From Roseateles depolymerans (GTDB lineage: Bacteria > Pseudomonadota > Gammaproteobacteria > Burkholderiales > Burkholderiaceae_C), in contig NZ_QUMT01000002.1 of NCBI RefSeq assembly GCF_003387155.1, positions 1,305,053 to 1,369,052 of the forward strand: a stretch of 64,000 bases of DNA, written 5' to 3'. Both the position numbers and the translations under genes were made by a program. Below, in pieces: positions 1 to 7,580 of this stretch (its first letter is position 1; every line of letters starts with the position of its first letter). The notes below the pieces were generated by a model. It was not told the origin of the DNA and did not search any database. It saw only the letters and a program-made list of their open reading frames with translations.

Positions 1-1023
1 ACCGTCCTGCCCAGCGGCCGCGTCTACTCCGTCGATGATGACGAAACCTTGCTCGGCGCCGCCATCCGCCAGGGCATTGGCCTGCCTTATGGCTGCAAGG
101 ACGGCGCCTGCGGCTCCTGCAAGAGCAAGCTGGTGGAGGGCAATGTCACGCATGGCGAGCACCAGAGCAAGGCGCTGTCGGCGGACGAAGAGGCGCAGGG
201 TTTTGTGCTGACCTGCTGCGCGCGCCCGCACACCGACTGCACCCTTGAGGCCCGCACCGTGCCGGGCGCGGGCGAGTTCCCGGTTCTCAAGCTGCCCAGC
301 CGCGTGCTGGCCATCGACAAGCCGGCGGCGGACGTCGCGGTCATCAAGCTGCAGCTGCCTGCCAACCAGCAACTGCAATACCGCGCGGGCCAGTACGTCG
401 AATTCATCCTGCGTGACGGTGCGCGCCGCAGCTACTCCATGGCCAATGCGCCGAGCCGCCTGGGCACGCCGCCGGCCATTGAACTGCACATCCGCCACAT
501 GCCGGGCGGCAAGTTCACCGACCACGTCTTTGGCGCGCTGAAGGAAAAAGACATCCTCCGCATGGAAGGCCCCTTCGGCAGCTTCTTCCTGCGCGAGGAC
601 AGCGACAAGCCCATTGTCCTGCTGGCATCCGGCACCGGCTTTGCGCCGATCAAGGCCATCATCGAGCGCCTGCAGGACGAAGGCATCACCCGCCCTGTCC
701 ATCTCTACTGGGGCGCCCGCGCCCGTGCCGACCTCTACCTGCACGACTGGGCCGAGCAAGCGGCCGCAGCCATGCCCAGCCTGACCTATGTGCCGGTGCT
801 CTCCGAGGCCAAGCCGGACGACGCCTGGACGGGCCGCACCGGCTTCGTCCACCAGGTGGTCATGACGGACTTCCCGGACCTGTCGCGTCACCAGGTCTAC
901 GCCTGCGGCGCGCCGATCATGGTCGAGTCGGCCCAGCGCGACTTCGCGGCGCAATGCGGCCTGCCGCCGGAGGAGTTTTACGCGGACGCCTTCACCTCCG
1001 AAGCGGACAAGCACCAAGGCTGA
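1..1023 (+). CDS. 2Fe-2S ferredoxin/FAD-NAD(P)H oxidoreductase (CDP-6-deoxy-delta-3,4-glucoseen reductase-like), 5' end missing
   Basis: An electron-transfer flavoprotein that takes electrons from NAD(P)H through FAD to a plant-type 2Fe-2S centre. The reading frame is open from base 1, so the start lies outside the window. The cluster motif is visible near the beginning (GCKDGACGSC, with a fourth Cys in LTCCARPH). It is followed by an FAD-binding RSYSMANAP segment and the nucleotide-binding GTGFAPIKAI segment, the usual domain order for this family. The protein ends EADKHQG. Homologues are usually annotated as CDP-6-deoxy-delta-3,4-glucoseen reductase, but no deoxysugar genes are seen nearby, so the real partner is unknown and could be an oxygenase or another iron-sulfur enzyme. 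Confidence 0.8.
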   Translation, partial: TVLPSGRVYSVDDDETLLGAAIRQGIGLPYGCKDGACGSCKSKLVEGNVTHGEHQSKALSADEEAQGFVLTCCARPHTDCTLEARTVPGAGEFPVLKLPSRVLAIDKPAADVAVIKLQLPANQQLQYRAGQYVEFILRDGARRSYSMANAPSRLGTPPAIELHIRHMPGGKFTDHVFGALKEKDILRMEGPFGSFFLREDSDKPIVLLASGTGFAPIKAIIERLQDEGITRPVHLYWGARARADLYLHDWAEQAAAAMPSLTYVPVLSEAKPDDAWTGRTGFVHQVVMTDFPDLSRHQVYACGAPIMVESAQRDFAAQCGLPPEEFYADAFTSEADKHQG

Positions 1024-1126
1024 CATCCAGCCTGATATCGGGCCTGAAATCCGGTCCGACATCGCGCCTCGCGTTCCGCCCAACTCCCGCCTGACATCGG
1101 TTCTGACGTAGGGCCTGACATCGCGC
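1020..1126. repeat. 12-bp minisatellite, nine degenerate units
   Basis: Nine consecutive units of about 12 bp with consensus CTGACATCGGGC. Unit starts are 1020, 1032, 1044, 1056, 1068, 1080 (an 11-bp unit), 1091, 1103 and 1115. Units five and six are the most diverged. The first unit contains the stop codon of the upstream gene, so the array begins exactly at the end of the reading frame. Confidence 0.75.
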
Positions 1127-1199
1127 ACCTGCTGGCCGCACACACACATCCCCACTGGTGTTGGGGGACGTGCCGGACGCGGCCAGCCGGTCCATACTG

Positions 1200-1952
1200 A
1201 TGGACATGAAGCATTTTCCGCCGCCCTACTCCAGTGCTGCCCAGTTCGAGCAACAGCTTTCGGACCTGGGTCATACGGTCATTGCTCCGGAGAGTCTGAC
1301 GCATTGGTTGCACTGCCAGGCCAACGACTTGCGGCAGTTGCAGACCTACTGGAACGACCTTCCTCCGGACGCTTATTTGCGTGATGGGGGCCGTTACCGT
1401 TTCCGACGCCACAGCAGTTTTGTGGTGGACGCACAGGCGGATCCGGCGGTGCGACTGGCGCCGCACCGTGCGCACTGGCAGCCGCTGGACTACAACGCGC
1501 TGCACGGTGGCATTGAACGCATGTTCGAGCCGATGTCCCCGGCGGCGATTGACCTGCCGATCTGGCCGCGACTGCTGCTGGGTTTGGCCAGTGTGGCGGA
1601 CCGTCTCAAGGGCACGCGTCCGTGGTTTGTGGAAGCGCACCAGTTCCGCATTGACACGGCGGGCGGCATTGGCCGTCCGACGCCTGAGGGTGCGCACCGT
1701 GACGGCGTCGACCTGGTGGCGGTGTTCATGCTGGCCCGCTCGGGCATCAAGGGTGGTGAGTCGCGCGTCTTCGAAGCGGATGGTCCGCGGGGACAGCGCT
1801 TCACGATGATGGAGCCATGGACGCTGTTGCTGCTCGATGATGAGCGGGTCATCCACGAAACGACGCCGATCCAGCCCATCGATCCGCACCATGCGGGGCA
1901 CCGTGACACCTTGGTGGTGACGCTGCGTGCAGACTCCTTCATGGGCCCCTGA
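1200..1952 (+). CDS. 2OG-Fe(II) dioxygenase family protein (PF10014 type)
   Basis: A 250-residue protein resembling the 2OG-Fe dioxygenase family that includes bacterial free amino-acid hydroxylases such as isoleucine 4-hydroxylase. The iron-binding triad is visible: H166 and D168 in EGAHRDGVD, and H219 in ERVIHETTP. An Arg near 235 (GHRDTLVVT) fits 2-oxoglutarate binding. The ATG at 1200 was chosen because the upstream extension to 1158 adds only 14 unlikely residues. Leucine dehydrogenase and the branched-chain amino-acid transporter genes follow, so a branched-chain amino acid is a reasonable substrate. That is inference from context only. Confidence 0.75.
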   Translation: MDMKHFPPPYSSAAQFEQQLSDLGHTVIAPESLTHWLHCQANDLRQLQTYWNDLPPDAYLRDGGRYRFRRHSSFVVDAQADPAVRLAPHRAHWQPLDYNALHGGIERMFEPMSPAAIDLPIWPRLLLGLASVADRLKGTRPWFVEAHQFRIDTAGGIGRPTPEGAHRDGVDLVAVFMLARSGIKGGESRVFEADGPRGQRFTMMEPWTLLLLDDERVIHETTPIQPIDPHHAGHRDTLVVTLRADSFMGP

Positions 1953-2053
1953 CCGCGCAAAAAGCGCGCTCGACGAGCCCCTTTGACCAAGGGACCTCGC
2001 CCTCACCAAAAGCTCGGTGTCTGAACTTGCGCCTGGATCGAAGTCCTCGGTGG

Positions 2054-2156
2054 GGGGATCGGGAAGGCGGGGAGGCCTTTCCCGGAAGTAAGAGGAGGAG
2101 CCCGCGGAGCGGGCGGGGGACATGAAGGGAAAGGCCTCCCCGCCTTCCCGATCCCC
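2054..2156. repeat. Perfect 30-bp inverted repeat (giant hairpin)
   Basis: Bases 2054-2083 are the exact reverse complement of 2127-2156. The 43-nt spacer contains a second small hairpin at 2100-2114 (GCCCGC, 3-nt loop, GCGGGC). RNA from either strand would fold into a very stable stem. No T-tract follows, so it is not a classic intrinsic terminator. It could still stop transcription or protect a 3' end, or it could be a repeated intergenic element. Confidence 0.8.
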
Positions 2157-2203
2157 TGGCGCAGTCAAAGAACCTCAAGCCCCCCACAACAAACCCACCC
2201 AAC

Positions 2204-2222
2204 CAATGCAAAAGTTGCATTG
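2204..2222. promoter_or_regulatory. Operator-like palindrome upstream of leucine dehydrogenase
   Basis: CAATGCAA, 3-nt spacer, TTGCATTG: perfect 8-bp arms about 150 bp upstream of the leucine dehydrogenase start. The size and symmetry suit a transcription-factor site, for example an Lrp/AsnC-type regulator. The identity of the regulator is a guess. Confidence 0.4.
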
Positions 2223-2372
2223 ATCCTCCCCTCCCCCCGCCCCTGCCGGAAACCCCCATCTCCTACACTCCCGGAAGCTGCCGAACCGCCACAAGCGCGC
2301 AGGCAGTCCCCCGGCTAGCTTCTCGCAAAGCTGAGCCATTTTCTTTGACGCATCACAAGTGCAGGCCCTCGC

Positions 2373-3485
2373 ATGAACGCCCTCACCGACATCGCCCGCG
2401 CCCTTGCGGCCGGCGCCTCTGACTCTCTTCCCACCTCGCTGTTCGGTCTCCCCGACCAAGCTCCGCATGAGCGGGTGCTGCTGGCGGCTGACCCGGAGAC
2501 GGGCCTGCGCGCCATTTTGGCCGTGCACAGCACTGCTCGTGGCCCGGCATTTGGCGGCTGCCGCTTCTGGAGCTACGACAACGAACTGGCTGCGCTCAAT
2601 GATGCGCTGCGCCTCTCGCAGGGCATGAGCCTCAAGAATGCCTTGGCCAACCTGCCTTTCGGCGGTGGCAAGGCCGTGATCATCAAGCCGGCCGGCGACT
2701 TTGACCGCCCGGCGCTCTTTGCCGCCTTCGGTCGCGCGGTCCAATCGCTCCAGGGCGCCTACATCACCGCGGAAGACGTGGGCACCACCACGGCCGACAT
2801 GAAGGGCATGATGGCCAGCACCCAGTATGTGTCCGGCATCCCCCGCGAAGGCGCCTTCGGTGGCGACCCCAGCCCCAAGACTGCGTTTGGTGTGTTTGTG
2901 TCCATCGACGAAGGCGTGCGCCGTGTCATGGGCCGCGACTCGCTGGAAGGCGTGCGCGTCGCCCTGCAGGGCCTTGGCGCTGTCGGCTGGCACCTGGCTG
3001 AATACCTGCACAAGGCCGGCGCCAAGCTGGTCGTCGCCGATGTCAACGCAGACAAGGTCAGCCGTGCCCAAGCCGAGTTTGGCGCCACGGCCGTCAGCGT
3101 CAGCGAAATCCTGGCGGCCGATGTCGACGTCGTCGCCCCGTGCGCCCTCGGTGCCGTCCTGAACAGCACCTCGATCCCTGCCCTGCGCGCCCGACTGATC
3201 GCCGGTGCTGCCAACAACCAGCTGGCCACCGCCACCGACGGCGACGCCCTGCAGGCCCGCGGCATCACCTACCTGCCGGACTACCTCGTCAATGCCGGCG
3301 GCATCATCAGCGTCGCTCGTGAGTATCGTGGCGAAGGCGAAGAAACCGCCGTCATGAACGAAGTGTCCCAGATCCGCGGCCGCGTCGCCGAACTGCTGGA
3401 CCGCATCAAGACCAGCGGCCAGACGCCGGCCCGTGAAGCCGACGCCTGGGCGCGTTCGCTGCTGGTCAAGCCGGCCAAGGCCTGA
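2373..3485 (+). CDS. Leucine dehydrogenase-type Glu/Leu/Phe/Val dehydrogenase
   Basis: A 370-residue NAD-dependent amino-acid dehydrogenase that would convert leucine, valine or isoleucine reversibly to the 2-keto acid plus ammonia. The N-terminal catalytic domain has the Gly-rich FGGGKAVI motif with the catalytic-type lysine at about 100 and a second Lys at 88 (MSLKNA). The Rossmann domain has GLGAVGWHLAEYL. A family-typical LVNAGG segment comes near the end. Size and architecture match leucine dehydrogenases rather than the larger glutamate dehydrogenases. It converges on livHMGF across a shared intrinsic terminator, so uptake and catabolism of branched-chain amino acids sit together. Confidence 0.85.
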   Translation: MNALTDIARALAAGASDSLPTSLFGLPDQAPHERVLLAADPETGLRAILAVHSTARGPAFGGCRFWSYDNELAALNDALRLSQGMSLKNALANLPFGGGKAVIIKPAGDFDRPALFAAFGRAVQSLQGAYITAEDVGTTTADMKGMMASTQYVSGIPREGAFGGDPSPKTAFGVFVSIDEGVRRVMGRDSLEGVRVALQGLGAVGWHLAEYLHKAGAKLVVADVNADKVSRAQAEFGATAVSVSEILAADVDVVAPCALGAVLNSTSIPALRARLIAGAANNQLATATDGDALQARGITYLPDYLVNAGGIISVAREYRGEGEETAVMNEVSQIRGRVAELLDRIKTSGQTPAREADAWARSLLVKPAKA

Positions 3486-3523
3486 TGAATCCGCCGCAAA
3501 GACGGCGGTAGGAGACAAAGAAC

Positions 3524-3553
3524 AAGGGGCTGCCCACACGGGCAGCCCCTTTT
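3524..3553 (+). terminator. Intrinsic terminator after leucine dehydrogenase
   Basis: A 12-bp stem (3524-3535 with 3540-3551) with loop ACAC, followed by a T-run. It lies between convergent genes and may also serve livF on the other strand because the stem starts with AA. Confidence 0.8.
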
Positions 3554-3609
3554 CATTTCAGCCGATGCGGATCACTCGCCCGCATCCCTCAGCCGGATCA
3601 CTCGCCGGA

Positions 3610-4326
3610 TCACTCCCCCAGATAGGCCGCCCGCACCTTCGGATCACTCAACAGGGTCCGACCTTCCCCCTGCATCGTCACCAACCCCGACTCCATCACA
3701 TAGCCGCGGTTGGCCAACTCCAGCGCCCGACTGGCGTTCTGCTCCACCAGCAGCACCGTCACGCCCTGCTGGTGAATGTCGTTCACCACCTCGAAGATCT
3801 TGTCCACCATGATCGGGGACAAACCCATCGACGGCTCGTCCAGCAGCAGCAGCTTCGGCCGGGCCATCAGCGCACGACCCATCGCCAGCATCTGCTGCTC
3901 ACCACCGGACATGGTGCCCGCCAGCTGATTGCGACGTTCCTTCAGACGCGGGAACAGCGCAAACACCTTCTCGATGTCCGCCTGGATTTCCTTGTCCCGA
4001 CGGATATGCGCACCCATCTGCAGGTTCTCGGTGATCGTCATGCGCGTGAACGTGCCCCGACCTTCCGGCACCATCACCAGCCCTTGCTTGACCAGATCCC
4101 AGGCGCCGCGGCCCTTGATCGACTGGCCCAGGAACTTCACCTCGCCGCCTTGCAGCGACTGCAGGCCGGTCACCGCCTTCAGCGTGGTCGTCTTGCCCGC
4201 GCCGTTGGCGCCGATCAGGCTCACCAGCTCGCCCTCGCGCACCTCGAAATCCACGCCCTTGACGGCCTGGATGCCGCCGTAAGCGACTGCCAGCCCCTGG
4301 ACCTGGAGCAGGATGTTGTCTGCCAT
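3610..4326 (-). CDS. livF: Branched-chain amino-acid ABC transporter ATP-binding protein LivF
   Basis: A 238-residue ATPase subunit of the high-affinity leucine/isoleucine/valine importer. Walker A is GANGAGKTT, the ABC signature is MSGGEQQMLAMGRAL and Walker B is LLLLDEPSMGL. The MVPEGRGTF segment is typical of LivF. It is the last gene of the minus-strand livHMGF set and follows livG by 30 bp. The cognate periplasmic binding protein (LivJ/K) is not encoded in this window. Confidence 0.92.
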   Translation of the reverse strand: MADNILLQVQGLAVAYGGIQAVKGVDFEVREGELVSLIGANGAGKTTTLKAVTGLQSLQGGEVKFLGQSIKGRGAWDLVKQGLVMVPEGRGTFTRMTITENLQMGAHIRRDKEIQADIEKVFALFPRLKERRNQLAGTMSGGEQQMLAMGRALMARPKLLLLDEPSMGLSPIMVDKIFEVVNDIHQQGVTVLLVEQNASRALELANRGYVMESGLVTMQGEGRTLLSDPKVRAAYLGE

Positions 4327-4356
4327 CTTGTTCGTTTCCTTGTCTGTCTGGCCGCG

Positions 4357-5139
4357 TCAGTGCGCCGCATGCGCCGCATGGGCGCCCAGGTAAGCCTCGA
4401 TCACCTTCTCATTGCGCTGCACATCCGCAGGTGTGCCTTCCGCAATCTGCTTGCCGTAGTCCAGCACCGTCACCCGGTCGCACAGACCCATCACCAGCTT
4501 CACATCGTGCTCGATCAGCAAGATGGTGCGGCCGTCGTTGCGGATGCGGTCGATCAGCTCGCGCAGCACCACCTTCTCGGTGGCGTTCATGCCGGCGGCC
4601 GGCTCGTCCAGCGCGATCAGCTTGGGATCGGTGGCCAGCGCACGGGCGATCTCCAGGCGACGCTGGTCGCCATAGGACAGGGTCCGCGCCTTGAAGCGGG
4701 CATAGCGCCCGATGCCCACATAGTCCAGCAGCTCCTGCGCCCGGGCGGCAATGGCCGCTTCCTCGGCCTTGAAGCCCGGTGTGCGGAAGACCGCACCGAA
4801 CAGGCCCGAGTGGGTGCGCACATGGCGGCCCACCATCACGTTCTCCAGCGCGGTCATGTCGGCGAACAGCCGGATGTTCTGGAAGGTCCGGGCGATGCCG
4901 GTTTTGGCCACCTGATGCACGGCCTGCGGACGATACGGCTGCCCGCCCAGCTCGAAGCTGCCCGAGTCCGGCGTGTACAGGCCGGTGATCACATTGAAGA
5001 AGGTCGTCTTGCCGGCGCCATTGGGGCCGATCAGGCCATAGACCTGCCCCTTCTTGATGTCCAGCCCGACTTCCGAGAGCGCCTGCAGGCCCCCGAAGCG
5101 CTTGGACACACCAGCCACTTTCAGTACAGATTCAGTCAT
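4357..5139 (-). CDS. livG: Branched-chain amino-acid ABC transporter ATP-binding protein LivG
   Basis: A 260-residue ATPase partner of LivF. It has Walker A GPNGAGKTT, the LivG-typical GIARTFQNIRLF block, the signature LSYGDQRRLEIARAL (a normal LivG variant of LSGGQ) and Walker B LIALDEPAAGMN. The C-terminus has a short AHAAHAAH tail. It sits between livM (21-bp gap) and livF in the same operon. Confidence 0.92.
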   Translation of the reverse strand: MTESVLKVAGVSKRFGGLQALSEVGLDIKKGQVYGLIGPNGAGKTTFFNVITGLYTPDSGSFELGGQPYRPQAVHQVAKTGIARTFQNIRLFADMTALENVMVGRHVRTHSGLFGAVFRTPGFKAEEAAIAARAQELLDYVGIGRYARFKARTLSYGDQRRLEIARALATDPKLIALDEPAAGMNATEKVVLRELIDRIRNDGRTILLIEHDVKLVMGLCDRVTVLDYGKQIAEGTPADVQRNEKVIEAYLGAHAAHAAH

Positions 5140-5160
5140 GGGTTCTCACTCCTGCCGGTG

Positions 5161-6294
5161 TCACTGGGCTGCCTTGGCGGAGGCTGCGGCAGCCGCCGCG
5201 GCCTCGTCGGCCTGCGACTTGCGCAGAACCTCGCCGTGGTCCTTGGCGGGCCACAGGCCACGCGGACGCACCAGCATGATCACGATCATGGCCAGCGCGA
5301 TCAGCAGCTGGCGCAGGATGGCCGCGTCCAGGCGGCCGTCCGTCAGCTGCTGCAGCGGGCCGGCGACATAACGCAGCGCTTCCGGCAACGCGGCCAGCAG
5401 CAGCGCGCCGACGATCACGCCCGGGATGTGGCCGATACCGCCCAGCACCACCATCGCCACGATCATCACCGATTCCTGCAAACTGAACGACTCCGGCGAC
5501 ACGAAGCCCTGGAAGGCGCCGAACATCGAGCCGGCCACGCCGCCGAAGGTGGCGCCCATGCCGAAGGCCAGCAGCTTCATGTTGCGGGTGTTGATGCCCA
5601 TCGCCTTGGCGGCGATCTCGTCCTCGCGGATGGCCATCCAGGCGCGGCCGATGCGGGAGTTTTCCAGGCGATAGCAGATCAGCACCGAGCCGATCACCAG
5701 CGCCAGGAACAGGTAGTAGTACATCGAGACCGACTGAACGTTGAAGCCCAGGATCTCATGCGACTTGCTGAACTCGAAGCCCAGGAAGTGGATGCCGTCG
5801 ATCTGGCCGATGCCGCGCGGACCGTTGGTGACGTTCAGCGGATATTCCATGTTGTTCAGGAACACCCGGATGATTTCCCCGAAGCCCAGCGTCACGATGG
5901 CCAGATAGTCACCGCGCAGCTTGAGCGTCGGCGCGCCCAGCAGCACGCCGAAGATGCCGGCAATCAGCGCCGCCAGCGGGATGACCACCAACAGCGGCAT
6001 GTGCAGCCCCTGCGGGAAGGACGCGGCGATGTTCTCGAAGTTGTCGGTCAGGTGCGGGCTGTTGAGCAGCGCAAAGAGATAGGCGCCCACCGCATAGAAG
6101 GCCACGTACCCCAGGTCCAGCAGACCGGCGTAGCCCACCACGATGTTCAACCCCAGGGCCAGCAGCACATACAGCAGCGCCAGGTCGATGATGCGCACCG
6201 GGGCATTGCCGCCCTGCTGCGCCACCAGCGGCAGGGCCAGCAGCAGCACCCCCGCGATCAGGAAAACAAACAGCTTGTTCTTTTGACTTTGCAT
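5161..6294 (-). CDS. livM: Branched-chain amino-acid ABC transporter permease LivM
   Basis: A 377-residue inner-membrane permease with about ten hydrophobic segments. It has the conserved block NSRIGRAWMAIREDEIAAKAMGIN cut by a cytoplasmic loop (quoted in part: AWMAIREDEIAAKAMGIN). The ATG at 6294 (MQSQKNKLF) was preferred to an upstream codon at 6330 because the latter would overlap the end of livH and lacks a hydrophobic start. The C-terminal tail is Ala-rich. It follows livH by 10 bp. Confidence 0.9.
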   Translation of the reverse strand: MQSQKNKLFVFLIAGVLLLALPLVAQQGGNAPVRIIDLALLYVLLALGLNIVVGYAGLLDLGYVAFYAVGAYLFALLNSPHLTDNFENIAASFPQGLHMPLLVVIPLAALIAGIFGVLLGAPTLKLRGDYLAIVTLGFGEIIRVFLNNMEYPLNVTNGPRGIGQIDGIHFLGFEFSKSHEILGFNVQSVSMYYYLFLALVIGSVLICYRLENSRIGRAWMAIREDEIAAKAMGINTRNMKLLAFGMGATFGGVAGSMFGAFQGFVSPESFSLQESVMIVAMVVLGGIGHIPGVIVGALLLAALPEALRYVAGPLQQLTDGRLDAAILRQLLIALAMIVIMLVRPRGLWPAKDHGEVLRKSQADEAAAAAAASAKAAQ

Positions 6295-6304
6295 GGAAGG
6301 CTCC

Positions 6305-7228
6305 TCAGGCGCGGTCCGCCACGCGCTCACCCAGCAGACCGGACGGCCGCAGGGTCAGCACCAGGATCAGGGAGAGGAAGGCGAAGATGTCGGAGTAATG
6401 GCTGCCCAGCACGCCGCCCGTCAGGTCGCCCAGGTAGCCGGCGCCGATGGCTTCGATCAGGCCCAGCAGCACGCCGCCCAGCATGGCGCCGGAGAGGTTG
6501 CCGATGCCGCCCAGCACGGCCGCGCAGAAGGCCTTGAGGCCCGGCGTGAAGCCCATGTCGTGCTTGACGGTGCCGTAGTTGGCGGCCCACATCAGACCGG
6601 CCACAGCGGCCAGCGCAGCGCCGATCACGAAGGTCATGGAGATGATCGCATCCGGCTTGATGCCCATCAGCGACGCGACACGCGGATTCTCCGCCGTGGC
6701 GCGCATGGCGCGGCCCATGCGGGTGTGGTTCACCAGGAAGACCAGGCCCGCCAGCATCACCACCGTGACCACCAGGATGACGATCTGCGTCATGGTGATG
6801 GTGGCGCCGAAGACGGGGATCGGGTCATTGGGCAGCAGTTGCGGGAAGGACTTCGGGTTCGGCTTCCAGATGATCATGGCCAGCGTCTGCAGCAGCAGCG
6901 ACATGCCCATGGCGGTGATCAGCGGCGCCAGCCGCGGCGCGTTGCGCAAGGGCCGGTAGGCGATCTTCTCGATCACGTAGTTGAGCAAGGTGCAGACCAC
7001 CACCGCGCAGACCAGCGCGACGAGCATCAGCGCCCAGCCCGGCAGGCCGCTGCCGGCCAAAACGGTCACGACCGTCCAGCTCACGATCGCCCCCACCATC
7101 AGCACCTCGCCGTGCGCGAAGTTGATCAGGCTGATGATCCCGTAAACCATCGTGTAGCCCAGTGCCACCAGCGCATACATGCTGCCCAGCACCAGACCAT
7201 TGATGATCTGCTGAATAAGTATCTCCAT
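6305..7228 (-). CDS. livH: Branched-chain amino-acid ABC transporter permease LivH
   Basis: A 307-residue integral membrane permease and first gene of livHMGF. The ATG at 7228 (MEILIQQIINGLVLGSMYAL) gives the standard LivH N-terminus, whereas the longer frame to 7312 would run into the sigma-54 promoter. It has the family-typical LINFAHGEVLMVGA and MRATAENPRVASLMGI blocks. Transcription most likely starts from the sigma-54 site at 7282-7297. Confidence 0.9.
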   Translation of the reverse strand: MEILIQQIINGLVLGSMYALVALGYTMVYGIISLINFAHGEVLMVGAIVSWTVVTVLAGSGLPGWALMLVALVCAVVVCTLLNYVIEKIAYRPLRNAPRLAPLITAMGMSLLLQTLAMIIWKPNPKSFPQLLPNDPIPVFGATITMTQIVILVVTVVMLAGLVFLVNHTRMGRAMRATAENPRVASLMGIKPDAIISMTFVIGAALAAVAGLMWAANYGTVKHDMGFTPGLKAFCAAVLGGIGNLSGAMLGGVLLGLIEAIGAGYLGDLTGGVLGSHYSDIFAFLSLILVLTLRPSGLLGERVADRA

Positions 7229-7281
7229 AAGGCCCCAGCAATCTGTTTGAAGAACGCGTCTTGGAACGACCGGCGCAAAGG

Positions 7282-7297
7282 TGCAACCCTCGTGCCA
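7282..7297 (-). promoter_or_regulatory. Sigma-54 (-24/-12) promoter of livHMGF
   Basis: On the minus strand the sequence reads TGGCAC-N5-TTGCA, with exactly 10 nt between the GG of -24 and the GC of -12. This matches the RpoN consensus in every conserved position. It lies 54 bp upstream of the livH start and points towards it. It implies control by an RpoN-dependent enhancer-binding protein, probably NtrC-type nitrogen control, though no unambiguous enhancer site was found. Confidence 0.75.
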
Positions 7298-7499
7298 GCC
7301 GGGACGTTTCAAGGGTATTCACCGACCGAAATCCCCCTGGGGACCCCGCTCGATGGGATGCTTGCCGTCCCGGCCAGCCGAGGGTGGGCGAAAATCCGCA
7401 CAAACCGCCCCAACTTCTGGGCGATTCCCCGCCAGCCCCCGCTCTCAGTGCGGAAGGGCTGCACGAAGTGCGGTGTTTTCGGCACACTTGCTGCCCTGA

Positions 7500-7578
7500 C
7501 AGCCTCCCTGCCCGAGAGCCCCATGGCGACGGCGAAGTCGCGCTTCGCGGTCCACGGAGCCCTCGGGCAGGGAGGCTG
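7500..7578. repeat. Perfect 17-bp inverted repeat
   Basis: Bases 7500-7516 are the exact reverse complement of 7562-7578. The right arm contains GGGAGG, which would look like a ribosome binding site for a GTG at 7581, so that start signal may be an accident of the repeat. Confidence 0.7.
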
Positions 7579-7580
7579 GT

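Larger units (their letters stand above)
1953..2372. other. 420-bp intergenic region with a long inverted repeat
   Basis: No convincing gene is present. The stretch holds a perfect 30-bp inverted repeat (2054-2083 with 2127-2156), an inner 6-bp hairpin (2100-2114) and an 8-bp palindrome at 2204-2222 upstream of leucine dehydrogenase. Confidence 0.6.
7229..7580. other. 352-bp region between livH and the sensor kinase
   Basis: No credible gene. It contains the livH sigma-54 promoter (7282-7297) and the left arm of a perfect 17-bp inverted repeat (7500-7516 with 7562-7578). A weak GCAC...GTG motif near 7459-7477 could be an NtrC-like site but has the wrong spacing. Confidence 0.5.

Noticed and set aside
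3433..6537. 1034-codon plus-strand frame opposite livFGM
   Set aside because: Antisense shadow of clear liv genes with His/Gln/Arg-rich composition typical of GC-biased reverse frames.
7459..7477. Possible NtrC site upstream of livH
   Set aside because: GCAC and GTG halves are present, but their spacing is one base off the consensus and one half is imperfect.
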